From contig JABFRT010000023.1 of NCBI GenBank assembly GCA_013141015.1, positions 1 to 64,000 on the forward strand: a stretch of DNA of 64,000 nt, given 5' to 3'. Positions 17,719 through 26,433 of the stretch are shown here, piece by piece. This stretch comes from Hyphomicrobium sp. (GTDB taxonomy: Bacteria > Pseudomonadota > Alphaproteobacteria > Rhizobiales > Hyphomicrobiaceae). The position numbers and the translations under genes were made by a program. Each line of letters opens with the position of its first letter. Within the stretch, counting starts at the first letter, position 1. The notes beneath the pieces were generated by a model. That model searched no databases, had not been told where the DNA came from, and was given only the letters and a program-made list of their open reading frames with translations.

Positions 17719-18495
17719 TTAGGGGGCCGAGGATTTCAGTTTTTCTGCGCGCTCTTTTTCGAAGTTGCCCCTGAGGGCCTTTTCTGCTGCAAGGATTTTG
17801 TCAACGGCACTATCGACTGAATCAGCGTCGCTTTGCCGAATTCTCTGACCATTGAAATAGATGAAACCCTGCTCATCACTGACGAGTACATATTCAAGTT
17901 CACGATAGTACATCGCGACCAGCCGCCCGTCGTAGCTGTAACCTTCCCAATTCATCGTCGGCCGTTTCCAGGACCTTTCGATATACGCGCTCACAATCTG
18001 CTGCGCTCTATCTGTTCGCTCTTTGAACCTCAAAATGCTCAGCGATCGAAAAACCAGGATCTTGAGTTCTATGTTTCCCGTATTTACAATCTGGGCTTGG
18101 GTTGCAGCCGCCAGAGGCTTGATGAAAAAGCTGTGCTCTTTCAGAGAGTGATGTTCAGTTGGAAGAATGAACTGGCCAGAGCCAGTCAACACGAACCCGG
18201 TGTACTCTTCGAAGAACCGTACAGGACACGAACGTCCCACTGGCACAACAAAGATATAGCTCCCCACGTCACCCGGGTTGGTGACGCCAGCGGTGTTCAA
18301 GGAAACCTCGCCGAATTTCGACCCGTCGATCAGGGGAAGAAGGCGGACCGATTCCATTTCAATGACTACGCTTTTAAGGTCATTCGGTATGATCTTTTTC
18401 ATTTCAGCAATCGTGGGCGCGGCATAGAAGTTTACTAAGACCGCAGCAAGCACAGCAATGAGGCCCAAAGAAAACACTCTACGGAAATCAATCAC
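17719..18495 (-). CDS. Cupin-like membrane-anchored protein inserted in the suf operon
   Basis: 258 residues. An N-terminal hydrophobic segment (about 8-28) looks like a signal anchor or signal peptide, so the protein is probably periplasmic. Residues ~95-150 resemble a cupin barrel: FVLTGSGQFILP, then EHSFFIKP and IVNTGNIELKILVF. The metal-binding histidine of the second cupin motif is replaced by Gln, so it may not be an enzyme. The C-terminus is a charged helix. The GTG start overlaps the TGA of the last duplicated sufB end, whose GGAAGGGAG supplies the ribosome-binding site. Its G+C is visibly lower than the suf genes around it, and it is not part of the normal SUF set. Function is unknown. 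Confidence 0.7.
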   Translation of the reverse strand: MIDFRRVFSLGLIAVLAAVLVNFYAAPTIAEMKKIIPNDLKSVVIEMESVRLLPLIDGSKFGEVSLNTAGVTNPGDVGSYIFVVPVGRSCPVRFFEEYTGFVLTGSGQFILPTEHHSLKEHSFFIKPLAAATQAQIVNTGNIELKILVFRSLSILRFKERTDRAQQIVSAYIERSWKRPTMNWEGYSYDGRLVAMYYRELEYVLVSDEQGFIYFNGQRIRQSDADSVDSAVDKILAAEKALRGNFEKERAEKLKSSAP

Positions 18496-18553
18496 CCAAC
18501 GCTCCCTTCCAAACTAATCCCGATCAGCTTCTGCGTTTCCGCCATGAACCAGC

Positions 18554-18684
18554 CACCCGTCATCCCGGATGCGACGCAGCATCCTTCATGATGCGGCGCT
18601 GATCCGGGATCTTCGGCGTGCGCGTAAGATCCCGTGTCTGCGGCGCACCGTAAGAACGCTGCACCGCGCACGGGATGACGGGTG
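18554..18684. repeat. Intergenic palindromic element, copy 1
   Basis: Bounded by 14-bp perfect inverted ends, CACCCGTCATCCCG at 18554-18567 and CGGGATGACGGGTG at 18671-18684, with further internal dyads around GGATGCG and GGGATC. It codes for nothing convincing. It resembles extragenic palindromic repeats that occur in many copies in Rhizobiales genomes. Confidence 0.8.
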
Positions 18685-18768
18685 TTCCCGTGAGCGGACA
18701 GATGCATCACCCCACGCTCCCTTCCAAACTAATCCCAATCAGCTGCGGCACCTCCGCCATGGACCAGC

Positions 18769-18899
18769 CACCCGTCATCCCGGATGCGACGCAGCATCCT
18801 TCATGATGCGGCGCTGATCCGGGATCTTCGGCGTGCGCGTAAGATCCCGTGTCTGCGGCGCACCGTAAGAACGCTGCACCGCGCACGGGATGACGGGTG
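18769..18899. repeat. Intergenic palindromic element, copy 2
   Basis: Same element as at 18554-18684, offset by exactly 215 bases, with the same 14-bp inverted ends and essentially the same interior. Confidence 0.8.
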
Positions 18900-18921
18900 T
18901 TCCCGTGAGCGGACAGATGCA

Positions 18922-20391
18922 TCACCCAACGCTCCCTTCCAAACTAATCCCGATCAGCTTCTGCGTTTCCGCCATGAATTCCATCGGCAAGTGCTGCAGC
19001 ACGTCGCGCACGAAGCCGTTGACGACCAGCGCTATCGCTTCTTCCTTCGAAAGCCCGCGCTGCTGGCAATAGAACAACATGTCGTCAGAGATTTTCGAGG
19101 TTGTCGCTTCATGTTCGAAATGCGCCGACGCGTTCTTGGCTTCGATGTAGGGCACGGTATGCGCGCCGCACTTGTCGCCAATCAGGAGTGAATCGCAGTT
19201 CGTGAAATTGCGCACGCCGGTCGCCTTGCGATGCGCCGAAACAAGCCCGCGATAGGTATTCTGCGAATGCCCGGCTGCGATGCCTTTCGAGATAATCCGG
19301 CTCGACGAATTCTTGCCGAGATGGATCATCTTGGTGCCGCTATCGACCTGCTGATAGCCGTTAGACACAGCAATCGAATAGAATTCGCCGCGTGAATAAT
19401 CGCCGCGCAGAATGCAGCTCGGATATTTCCAGGTGATGGCCGAGCCGGTCTCAACCTGCGTCCACGAAATCTTCGAGTGATGGCCACGGCAATCGCCGCG
19501 CTTGGTGACGAAGTTATAAATGCCACCCTTGCCGTTCTTGTCGCCGGGATACCAGTTCTGCACGGTCGAGTATTTGATTTCAGCATCATCCATCGCCACG
19601 AGTTCGACGACGGCTGCGTGCAGCTGATGTTCGTCGCGCATCGGCGCCGTGCAGCCTTCGAGGTACGACACGTAAGCGCCGCGCTCAGCGATAATGAGCG
19701 TGCGTTCGAACTGGCCGGTGTTCTTTTCGTTGATGCGGAAATAGGTCGACAATTCCATCGGGCAGCGCACGCCCTCGGGGATGTAGACGAACGATCCGTC
19801 GGAAAACACCGCCGCATTCAGCGCCGCATAGTAGTTATCGGATTGCGGCACGACGGAACCCAGATACTTCTGCACAAGCTCTGGGTGCTCACGCACCGCT
19901 TCCGAAAACGAGCAGAAGATCACGCCGGCTTTTTTCAGCTCTTCCTTGAAGGTCGTGACAACCGACACGCTGTCGAACACGGCGTCAACCGCAACGCGCG
20001 AGGACGTAACGCCCGCGAGGATTTCCTGCTCTTTCAGCGGAATGCCGAGCTTCTTGTAGGTTTCCAGCAATTGCGGATCGACCTCGGCGAGGCTCGATGG
20101 GCCAGCCGTCGATTTCGGCGCCGAGTAGTAATACTGATCCTGGAAATCGATTTTCGGATAGTGAACCTTGGCCCACGCCGGTTCCGTCATCGCCTGCCAG
20201 CGCTGGAACGCGTCGAGCCGCCATTCGAGCAGCCACGCCGGCTCGTTCTTTTGCGCCGAGATATAACGCACGGTCGATTCATCCAAGCCCTTCGGCGCTT
20301 TCACGCTGTCGATCTTGGTCTCAAACCCGTACTTGTATTGGTCGACGTCAATCTGGCGGACCTGATCGATCGTCTCCTTAACGGCTGCCAT
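18922..20391 (-). CDS. sufB: SufB Fe-S assembly scaffold subunit
   Basis: 489 residues. SufB is the main scaffold on which the nascent Fe-S cluster is built with SufC and SufD. Typical segments are [39 protein letters not shown] (the functional Cys) and [20 protein letters not shown] (Glu/His region). The ATG at 20391 is preceded by GGAGACG; the open frame to 20418 adds nine unlikely residues. The last ~17 codons are duplicated twice just downstream. Confidence 0.95.
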   Translation of the reverse strand: MAAVKETIDQVRQIDVDQYKYGFETKIDSVKAPKGLDESTVRYISAQKNEPAWLLEWRLDAFQRWQAMTEPAWAKVHYPKIDFQDQYYYSAPKSTAGPSSLAEVDPQLLETYKKLGIPLKEQEILAGVTSSRVAVDAVFDSVSVVTTFKEELKKAGVIFCSFSEAVREHPELVQKYLGSVVPQSDNYYAALNAAVFSDGSFVYIPEGVRCPMELSTYFRINEKNTGQFERTLIIAERGAYVSYLEGCTAPMRDEHQLHAAVVELVAMDDAEIKYSTVQNWYPGDKNGKGGIYNFVTKRGDCRGHHSKISWTQVETGSAITWKYPSCILRGDYSRGEFYSIAVSNGYQQVDSGTKMIHLGKNSSSRIISKGIAAGHSQNTYRGLVSAHRKATGVRNFTNCDSLLIGDKCGAHTVPYIEAKNASAHFEHEATTSKISDDMLFYCQQRGLSKEEAIALVVNGFVRDVLQHLPMEFMAETQKLIGISLEGSVG

Positions 20392-20439
20392 CGTACTTCG
20401 TCTCCAAACGTGCGCCACGCGGGCGGTAATAACTGATCG

Positions 20440-22005
20440 TCATGCGGCCAAAGCCGCGTTGCCAGAGATTTGCTTCCAGGCGGCGGCAAATGCGGCGATG
20501 TCGTCTTGCGTCGTATCGGGTCCAAGGCTGACGCGGATCATCCCGGCTGCAACGTCACGCTCCAGGCCCATCGCCTCCGCCACGTGGCTGACACCAACTT
20601 TGCCGGACGAACATGCAGACCCGGCACTGACCGCGAAGCCAGCCAGATCAAGGCGGATGACCAGCGTTTCAGCCAACTTCCCGGGCAGTGTCAGCGTGGC
20701 GGTGTTGCACAAACGCGGTGCGGAACCGGCGATAACGACGGTCGCTGGAACGGCGTCACACACATCCCGCTCCAATTGATCGCGCAGACCAGCGATGCGC
20801 GGCGCATCCGCAAGCGCGGCCAGAGCCACTTTTGCGGCCGCACCAAAGCCGGCGATGCCAGCGAGATTTTCAGTGCCCGCACGCCGCCGGCGTTCCTGGC
20901 CGCCACCACGGATCAGCGGCGCCAGATCGTAGTGATCGCGAATAATCAGCGCGCCGATGCCCTTTGGTCCGCCGAGCTTATGTGCCGACAAACTCATCGT
21001 ATCGGCGTCGAGACCTGCGAAATCGATGGCGATGCGGCCCGGCGCCTGCACTGCGTCTGTGTGAACGCGAAGCCCGTGCTCGCGCGCAAACGCGGTCACA
21101 GCGGCCACATCTTGAATGACGCCCGTTTCGTTGTTGGCCAATTGCAGGGCGATCAAAGCCCGGCCAACAGGCGCGCCGGACAAAACGCGTGCGGCGATCT
21201 GTTCGGCCAGCACGCGGCCATCACGGGCGACGGGCACCATGATAACCTCGGCACCATTGGCGCGCGCCGGTGCCAGGATCGAATCATGTTCGACGCCCGA
21301 CACGAAAATCGTGTCCCACGGCTGCGCCATCACCCAGGCATTGCTTTCCGTCGCGCCGCTGGTGAACACCACTTCAGACGGCTTGGCGTTGACCAGACGA
21401 GCCACCTGTTCGCGCGCGGCTTCAATCACCCCTCGCGCTCGTCGCCCCTCGCTGTGCACCGACGACGGATTGCCATCGACATCGAGCGCGGCGATCATTG
21501 CGGCTTTGGCTTCGCCGCGCAGCGGCGCGGTGGCGTTATGGTCAAGATACACCCGTCGCAGCCCGGCACTTGGAGCGGCCTGAGCCCTGGCCATGCCAGC
21601 AAGTGTGCCGCCGACAACATCCGCCAGACTAACGGACGCAAAAAACGCGCTCGTCACCGCGCCGAGACGCTGCCATAGCCCATGCGTCAAACACGGCGCA
21701 TCCCGCAGGCACGACGCCTCGCCATTCGCACACCGCGTAAAGTGCGTATCTTCCTCAGCCGCGGCCATAACGTCGGCGATGGAAATTTCGGCAGCCGGAC
21801 GCGCCAAGCGGTAGCCACCGGACCGGCCGCGCGCACTTTCAACCAGCCCAGCGCGGCGCAGCCCTACAAAAATCTGTTCGAGATAAGCGAGGGGAAGCGC
21901 TTGGCGTTCAGCGATTTGCGACAATGGAACGGTCAGCGCATCGCTTTGCCCAGCGATATCCGCCATAGCCGTGACCGCATACCGCCCTTTGGTCGTCAGT
22001 TCCAC
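20440..22005 (-). CDS. IscR (Rrf2) regulator fused to IscS/NifS-type cysteine desulfurase
   Basis: 521 residues in one frame. Residues 1-135 form an Rrf2/IscR winged-helix regulator starting MELTTKGRYAVTAM. It has three candidate cluster cysteines C92, C99 and C105 plus H108 in PCLTHGLW (Cys spacing 6 and 5, one more than the 5/5 of E. coli IscR). A short linker (about 131-149) joins a group I cysteine desulfurase: YLDHNATAP (153-161), PLP lysine K343 in SAHKLGGPKG, RRAGTEN (375-380), catalytic C465 in GSACSSGK. The GTG at 22005 follows CGGAG. An internal ATG at 21594 could start a free desulfurase but has no clear ribosome-binding site. It leads the suf operon and lies 48 bases before sufB. 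Confidence 0.88.
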   Translation of the reverse strand: MELTTKGRYAVTAMADIAGQSDALTVPLSQIAERQALPLAYLEQIFVGLRRAGLVESARGRSGGYRLARPAAEISIADVMAAAEEDTHFTRCANGEASCLRDAPCLTHGLWQRLGAVTSAFFASVSLADVVGGTLAGMARAQAAPSAGLRRVYLDHNATAPLRGEAKAAMIAALDVDGNPSSVHSEGRRARGVIEAAREQVARLVNAKPSEVVFTSGATESNAWVMAQPWDTIFVSGVEHDSILAPARANGAEVIMVPVARDGRVLAEQIAARVLSGAPVGRALIALQLANNETGVIQDVAAVTAFAREHGLRVHTDAVQAPGRIAIDFAGLDADTMSLSAHKLGGPKGIGALIIRDHYDLAPLIRGGGQERRRRAGTENLAGIAGFGAAAKVALAALADAPRIAGLRDQLERDVCDAVPATVVIAGSAPRLCNTATLTLPGKLAETLVIRLDLAGFAVSAGSACSSGKVGVSHVAEAMGLERDVAAGMIRVSLGPDTTQDDIAAFAAAWKQISGNAALAA

Positions 22006-22326
22006 GTTGCAACACTCCGGACTGGCGCCGCCCCAAGTGGCGACGAAATCCTTGCCGACATCATCCAAGGCTTGCTTTTGCCACCCCGGACTGTGCTAAG
22101 AGACCGGCCCCGGCAGGTTGCGCGGCTTTAGCACGCCCGGCCTGCCTTTTGAACAGTTCTAAACTGTTACGACTATGGAAATCCTGAGCGGCCACGTCAA
22201 GGTTTAAATCGACCCGCATACGCTGATGTGATGGCCCGTGAGGCCGCGACCCGAGACTGAACACCGCGGCCTGCGCACAACCACCGCGCGGCCCGCGCAC
22301 AACCCAAGTTGCCGAGACCCAAACCG
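22006..22326. other. Divergent promoter region of the suf operon and a hydrolase gene
   Basis: 321 bases between the iscR-iscS start and the plus-strand hydrolase start. It contains the candidate Irr box at 22147-22163 and an overlapping dyad AACAGTT CTA AACTGTT at 22152-22168. No gene is seen. Confidence 0.6.
22147..22163. promoter_or_regulatory. Candidate Irr box (ICE motif) upstream of suf operon
   Basis: TTTTGAACAGTTCTAAA differs by one base from the palindromic pattern TTTAGAA-N3-TTCTAAA associated with Irr, the haem-linked iron regulator of Rhizobiales. It lies about 140 bases upstream of the iscR-iscS start. An overlapping dyad at 22152-22168 could instead be the autoregulatory IscR site. 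suf operons are reported Irr targets in this order; assignment here is inference. Confidence 0.5.
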
Positions 22327-23100
22327 ATGCCTGAACTGATCATCAACGGACCCGGCGGACGCATCGAAGCGCGCTACCACCACGAACCAAAATCCGACAG
22401 CCCGATCGCGCTGATTCTCCATCCCCACCCGCAGTTCGGCGGCACGATGAACAATCAGGTGGTCTATTCGCTGTATCACACCTTCGCGGCGCGCGGCTTT
22501 TCCGTGCTGCGCTTCAATTTCCGCGGCGTTGGCCGCAGCCAGGGTGTGTGGGACGGCGGCCCCGGCGAACTCGCCGATGCGGCATCCGCGCTCGACTGGT
22601 TGCAACTCGTCAAGCCCGACAGCAAGACCTGCTGGATCGCCGGCGTGTCGTTTGGCACCTGGATCGCCATGCAGCTTCTGATGCGCCGCCCGGAAATCGA
22701 CGGCTTCATTTGCGTGGCGCCGCCATCCAACCTCTATGACTTCTCGTTCCTCGCGCCTTGCCCGTCGTCAGGTTTGATCCTCAACGGCGACAAGGACCGC
22801 GTCGTGCCAACCGCGTCGGTTGCCGACATGGCCGCCAAGGTCAAAGTGCAGAAGGGCATCAAGAGCACCCACGAAGTCATTGCCGGCGCCAACCACTTCT
22901 TCGAAAATAAGACTGAAGAACTCGGCAAGCTGGTCGGCGACTACGTCGATGAACGCATGATCCAGTTTGAGAAGGATCGCGCCCGCGACAAGGAAAAAGA
23001 ACGCGAACGCGAACTCATGCGCCAGCGTCAGCGTGAAGTCGAACGCATGGAAAGCCAGAGCGCGCCGGCGCCTGCAGCCGATGACGGCGACGACGAATAA
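22327..23100 (+). CDS. Alpha/beta hydrolase with charged C-terminal helix
   Basis: 257 residues. Residues 1-215 are an alpha/beta hydrolase: HPHPQFGGTMNN with an oxyanion-side loop, nucleophile Ser in GVSFGT, acidic residue in NGDKDRVVP and His in GANHFF. The last ~40 residues are a highly charged Glu/Arg helix followed by an Ala/Pro and acidic end, which might bind a partner. The substrate is unknown. Divergent from the suf operon and sharing its upstream region. The ATG at 22327 fits the family better than the in-frame Met at 22309. Confidence 0.85.
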   Translation: MPELIINGPGGRIEARYHHEPKSDSPIALILHPHPQFGGTMNNQVVYSLYHTFAARGFSVLRFNFRGVGRSQGVWDGGPGELADAASALDWLQLVKPDSKTCWIAGVSFGTWIAMQLLMRRPEIDGFICVAPPSNLYDFSFLAPCPSSGLILNGDKDRVVPTASVADMAAKVKVQKGIKSTHEVIAGANHFFENKTEELGKLVGDYVDERMIQFEKDRARDKEKERERELMRQRQREVERMESQSAPAPAADDGDDE

Positions 23101-23134
23101 ACGACAGTCCATAAAAAGGGGGACGGGCGCGCGG

Positions 23135-23404
23135 TCACTTCGGGCTGATCGTGCGCCAGCCCCAACGCGCCGCCGCAATGCCGAGCACAACCGGCAGCAC
23201 GCCAAGCCCGGTGACGAGCTTCCAATAACGATACGCGTCGCCGGCCAGTGTCACGGTTTCCGTGACAGCCGTTGGCCCAGTGCCGTAACTGAAATTGATG
23301 CTTCCCGATTTGAGCGCGCTCAGCAGCAACACCGCACCCAGAAATGCGGCAATTCCGCCAATGAACATTGCCCCTAAAGCAAATCCGGCACGCAGCATAT
23401 TCAT
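23135..23404 (-). CDS. Small two-span membrane protein
   Basis: 89 residues with hydrophobic segments about 7-30 and 62-82 and a short periplasmic loop containing Ser/Thr-rich sequence. Start supported by GAAAGG upstream. It begins 12 bases after the anmK stop on the same strand, so the two are probably cotranscribed. No family recognised. Confidence 0.6.
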   Translation of the reverse strand: MNMLRAGFALGAMFIGGIAAFLGAVLLLSALKSGSINFSYGTGPTAVTETVTLAGDAYRYWKLVTGLGVLPVVLGIAAARWGWRTISPK

Positions 23405-23416
23405 CTTGCAGACCTT

Positions 23417-24553
23417 TCAATCATCATTTGAGGCTTTGATGGCCACAGTCTTTGGCAACACCAAAGTGCCGCCCGTCATCGGTGCCGCAACGCCCGTGGT
23501 GCCCGGAAACGTAATCGCCAATCGCTTCATTGAGCGGACTGCCAGATAGGCCCAGGCTTCCGCCTCCAAGCTGTCTCCATCAAGTCCCGCTGTTTCTGCC
23601 GGAATGACCGCGTTCTGCACGGTGCCTGCAAGCAACCGCATGATCGTCTTGTTGCGCCGCCCGCCGCCCGCGACAATCCACAACGCCGGTTCCTCCGGCA
23701 TATGTTCACGCGCCTTCGCAATGGCGCCCGCGGTGAATGCGGCCAGCGTTGCCGCACCGTCCTCAAGGCTCACCCCCTGGAAAGGTTCAAGCGTAAACGC
23801 ATTGCGGTCTAACGATTTCGGCGGCGGTTCTGCGAAAAACGGATCATTGAGATAGGCGTGCAGAATATCGTCAAGCACACGCCCACGAGCAGCCGATGCG
23901 CCATCCAAATCACACGCGCGATTGGTCCGCCTCATCATCCAGTCATCGATCAACGCGTTGCCAGGCCCCGTATCAAAGGCGATCAAGCGGCCGTCGCGCC
24001 CGATCCAAGTGACGTTGGCGACGCCACCAATATTGACGACCGCCATTGGCCGTTGAGACAGCTTTGCCGTCAGCGCTTGATGATAGACCGGCACCAGCGG
24101 CGCGCCTTGCCCGCCAGCCGCAACGTCAGCCCCCCTAAGATCGTAAACCACCGGCACGCGCGTCAGGTCTGCCAGCACCCCCCCGAGCCCAAGCTGCACG
24201 GTCAATTGGCCGCCCGGCCTGTGCAGCACCGTCTGGCCGTGGAATCCAATCACGTCAATCGCACCGCGGTCAATTCCCCGCTGGCCAAGAAAGGCGTCAA
24301 CGGCGGACGCATGGGCTTCGGTCATCTGGCGTTCGGCCTGCTTCAGGCATCCAGGCCGCGCCCAACGGTCCTGGAGGCCGCGCGCGTCAGCAATCGCTGC
24401 CGTCAACACCTGACGCATCTCAGCCTCATAGGCGAACGTCATCGCCGGCCCGCGCACAACCTGGCTTTCGCCGTCGGTCTCGATCATCGCCACATCGATG
24501 CCGTCGAGCGAGGTGCCGCTCATCAGCCCCAGCGCCCGCATAACCTTGCCCAT
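23417..24553 (-). CDS. anmK: Anhydro-N-acetylmuramic acid kinase
   Basis: 378 residues. Cytoplasmic kinase that opens and phosphorylates 1,6-anhydro-MurNAc from peptidoglycan turnover, giving MurNAc-6-phosphate for recycling. The N-terminal phosphate loop [11 protein letters not shown] (10-20) is diagnostic, with [17 protein letters not shown] and AFDTGPGN later. Divergent from tyrS across ~110 bases. No other recycling gene is adjacent. Confidence 0.94.
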   Translation of the reverse strand: MGKVMRALGLMSGTSLDGIDVAMIETDGESQVVRGPAMTFAYEAEMRQVLTAAIADARGLQDRWARPGCLKQAERQMTEAHASAVDAFLGQRGIDRGAIDVIGFHGQTVLHRPGGQLTVQLGLGGVLADLTRVPVVYDLRGADVAAGGQGAPLVPVYHQALTAKLSQRPMAVVNIGGVANVTWIGRDGRLIAFDTGPGNALIDDWMMRRTNRACDLDGASAARGRVLDDILHAYLNDPFFAEPPPKSLDRNAFTLEPFQGVSLEDGAATLAAFTAGAIAKAREHMPEEPALWIVAGGGRRNKTIMRLLAGTVQNAVIPAETAGLDGDSLEAEAWAYLAVRSMKRLAITFPGTTGVAAPMTGGTLVLPKTVAIKASNDD

Positions 24554-24661
24554 TGTTGCCTTCCCGTGTACGCCGTTGGCGAGTTTAGCCCAACCGGTGT
24601 CGAGGCGCGGACCCTACGCCGCGCGCCGCCCATCGGGAAGCCCTTTCACTTTTTGCGAGCC

Positions 24662-25942
24662 ATGCGACAGCCCATGACGACAGCCCAACCCAAGCCAGCC
24701 TCAGACTTCCTCCAAGTCATGAGCGAACGCGGCTTCATTCATCAATGTTCAGATCTCGCAGGCTTGGACAAGGCCGCGAGCGAAGGCCGCATTACCGCCT
24801 ACGTCGGCTATGACTGCACAGCCCCCTCGCTGCACGTCGGCTCGCTGATTTCGATCATGATGCTGTCGTGGCTGCAAGAAGCCGGCGGAAAGCCGATTGC
24901 GCTGATGGGCGGCGGCACCACCCGCGTCGGCGATCCGTCCGGCAAGGACGAGACGCGCCAGCTGCGCACGATTGAGGAAATCGACGCCAACAAGGACGGC
25001 ATCAAGCAGGTCTTCTCACGCTTCCTGAAATTCGGTAACGGCAAGTCTGACGCCGTGATGGTCGATAACGCCGAATGGCTGGCCCCCCTCAACTACATCG
25101 ACTTCCTGCGCGACGTCGGGCGGCACTTTTCCGTCAACCGCATGTTGACGATGGACAGCGCCAAGATGCGTCTCGAACGCGAGCAGGAACTCTCCTTCAT
25201 CGAATTCAACTACATGCTGCTGCAGGCCTACGACTACGTCGAGCTTTCGCGCCGCTACGGCTGCAATCTGCAAATGGGCGGCTCCGACCAGTGGGGCAAC
25301 ATCGTCACCGGCACCGACCTTGCGCGCCGCATGGGCGTCAAGGATCAGCTGTTCGCGTTGACTTGCCCGCTGTTGACGACCGCATCCGGCGCCAAGATGG
25401 GCAAGACCGCATCTGGCGCGATCTGGCTCAATGACGCCCAGCTGTCCGCCTATGACTACTGGCAATTCTGGCGCAACACCGAGGACGCCGATGTCGAGCG
25501 CTTCTTGAAGCTATTTACAAAATTGCCGATGGGCGAGATCGCAAAACTCGCAGCACTCGCTGGTGCTGAAATCAACGACGCCAAAAAGATTCTGGCGACC
25601 GAAGCAACCGCCCTGATCCACGGCCGCGACAAAGCGGAAGCCGCCGCCGAGACCGCCCGCAAAACGTTCGAGCAAGGCACGCTTGCGAGCGACCTGCCGA
25701 CGATTGAAATTTCGTGGAGCGATTTGGAAGCGGGACTTGCAGTGCCTATGGCATTCGTGAATGCAGGGCTTGCCGCGTCAAACGGTGAAGCGCGCCGTCA
25801 TGTGCAAGGCGGCGGCTTCAAGATCAACGACGTGACGGTTGCCAATGACAAAGCGCAAGTATCAGCCGCCGACATCACCAGCGACAGCGTCATCAAGCTC
25901 TCGCTCGGCAAAAAGAAACACGTTCTGCTGAAGCCGGTCTAG
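24662..25942 (+). CDS. tyrS: Tyrosyl-tRNA synthetase
   Basis: 426 residues (422 if the ATG at 24674 is used). Class I aminoacyl-tRNA synthetase charging tRNA-Tyr. The HIGH-type motif is LHVGS, followed by GYDCTAPS tyrosine-site residues, the GGSDQWGN signature and a KMSKS-type loop KMGKTASG. The last ~65 residues match an S4 RNA-binding domain ([20 protein letters not shown]). The open frame upstream to 23858 is antisense to anmK and is not part of the gene. Confidence 0.95.
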   Translation: MRQPMTTAQPKPASDFLQVMSERGFIHQCSDLAGLDKAASEGRITAYVGYDCTAPSLHVGSLISIMMLSWLQEAGGKPIALMGGGTTRVGDPSGKDETRQLRTIEEIDANKDGIKQVFSRFLKFGNGKSDAVMVDNAEWLAPLNYIDFLRDVGRHFSVNRMLTMDSAKMRLEREQELSFIEFNYMLLQAYDYVELSRRYGCNLQMGGSDQWGNIVTGTDLARRMGVKDQLFALTCPLLTTASGAKMGKTASGAIWLNDAQLSAYDYWQFWRNTEDADVERFLKLFTKLPMGEIAKLAALAGAEINDAKKILATEATALIHGRDKAEAAAETARKTFEQGTLASDLPTIEISWSDLEAGLAVPMAFVNAGLAASNGEARRHVQGGGFKINDVTVANDKAQVSAADITSDSVIKLSLGKKKHVLLKPV

Positions 25943-25989
25943 TCAGTTTCTAGAGCATTTTCCGATCTAGCAACCTCGTGCACATTTTT

Positions 25990-26175
25990 CCTCTCCCTTT
26001 GGGAGAGGATGTCCCGAAGGTACAGGTGAGGGGGCTCCGGCTACAATGGCGCAGTGGTCAGCCCCTCATCCGGTCCGCATAAGTTGGCGCTATCGCGCCG
26101 GGCGGACCACCCCGGATCATTTCTCGTCCCTGTGTGACGAGGTCCGGGGCAGGCTCTTCTCCCCAAGGGAGAAGG
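25990..26175. repeat. Composite intergenic palindromic element
   Basis: Ends are dyads CCTCTCCC-TTT-GGGAGAGG (25990-26008) and CTTCTCCC-CAA-GGGAGAAG (26156-26174), with nested complementary segments between (GTGAGGGGGCT with AGCCCCTCAT, GGTCCGC with GCGGACC). This layout matches mobile-looking intergenic palindromic repeats common in Rhizobiales. Confidence 0.75.
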
Positions 26176-26209
26176 ACGGCTCACACGACTTTCTAAGACC
26201 AGGAAATAC

Positions 26210-26275
26210 TCTAGTTGGCTTTCTTCGGCTTGTCCGATGCCGGATGCCGACGACGATGACAACCGGCCATCACGC
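26210..26275 (-). pseudogene. Decayed duplicate of the AsmA-like gene 3' end
   Basis: Read on the minus strand, this stretch aligns with the last ~18 codons of the gene at 26742-30596: GATGGCCGGTTGTCATCG against GATGGCTGGTCGTCATCG, and CATCGGACAAGCCGAAG against CATCGGACGGGCAGAAG, both running into a stop. A ~14-base insertion separates the two blocks. It is too short to encode anything and looks like a remnant of a partial duplication. Confidence 0.5.
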
Positions 26276-26344
26276 CCCACAAACAAAAATCCCGAAAACA
26301 AAAAAGGCCGCTGGGGCTTTTGCCCGCAACCGCCTTCAATTCCG

Positions 26345-26398
26345 ACCATACAAAAATACTATCACACCAGCGTCACGCTGGCCAGATTTTTGTATGGT
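26345..26398. repeat. Large perfect hairpin with 13-bp arms
   Basis: ACCATACAAAAAT (26345-26357) pairs exactly with ATTTTTGTATGGT (26386-26398); an inner stem CCAGCG-TCA-CGCTGG (26367-26381) sits at the apex. Two nested perfect stems in 54 bases suggest a miniature element or a structured RNA end. It could also stop transcription from either side. Confidence 0.7.
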
Positions 26399-26419
26399 TA
26401 GCAGCCAATTTCGATTGTG

Positions 26420-26433
26420 AACGAACGTTCGTT
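26420..26433. promoter_or_regulatory. 14-bp perfect palindrome resembling a TetR-type operator
   Basis: AACGAACGTTCGTT is a perfect palindrome of the kind bound by some TetR-family repressors. No such regulator is near and no gene starts here, so it may be a relic. Confidence 0.3.

Larger units (their letters stand above)
18491..18978. repeat. 215-bp-period direct repeat carrying three copies of the sufB 3' end
   Basis: Copies begin at 18491, 18706 and 18921. The first (18491-18548) is identical over 58 bases to the genuine sufB end (18921-18978). The middle copy (from 18706) has diverged but still encodes a related C-terminal peptide ending GISLEGSVG and a stop. Between copies lies a palindromic element of ~131 bases present twice (18554-18684 and 18769-18899), nearly identical. 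The first copy keeps the ribosome-binding site and start overlap for the downstream cupin-like gene. Confidence 0.92.

Noticed and set aside
18492-18925. Two 72-codon minus-strand frames of nearly the same sequence
   Set aside because: They are readings through the palindromic element into the duplicated sufB end, not independent genes, although they explain the repeat.
18491-18978. CRISPR array
   Set aside because: Only two or three long units (215-bp period) containing coding remnants and palindromes; no short repeats with unique spacers and no cas genes.
20470-21678. 402-codon plus-strand open frame
   Set aside because: Antisense shadow of the desulfurase part of the fusion gene.
23858-24661. 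N-terminal extension of the tyrS frame (about 268 codons)
   Set aside because: Antisense to anmK and not similar to any TyrS; the true gene starts at 24662 or 24674.
26046-26120. tRNA-like stretch with a 'GCGCAGTGGTCAG' segment
   Set aside because: No acceptor stem, anticodon arm or T-arm can be folded; it lies within the palindromic element.
26041-26349. 102-codon minus-strand open frame in the repeat-filled gap
   Set aside because: Runs through palindromic elements and the decayed AsmA-like end in a different frame; no start site.
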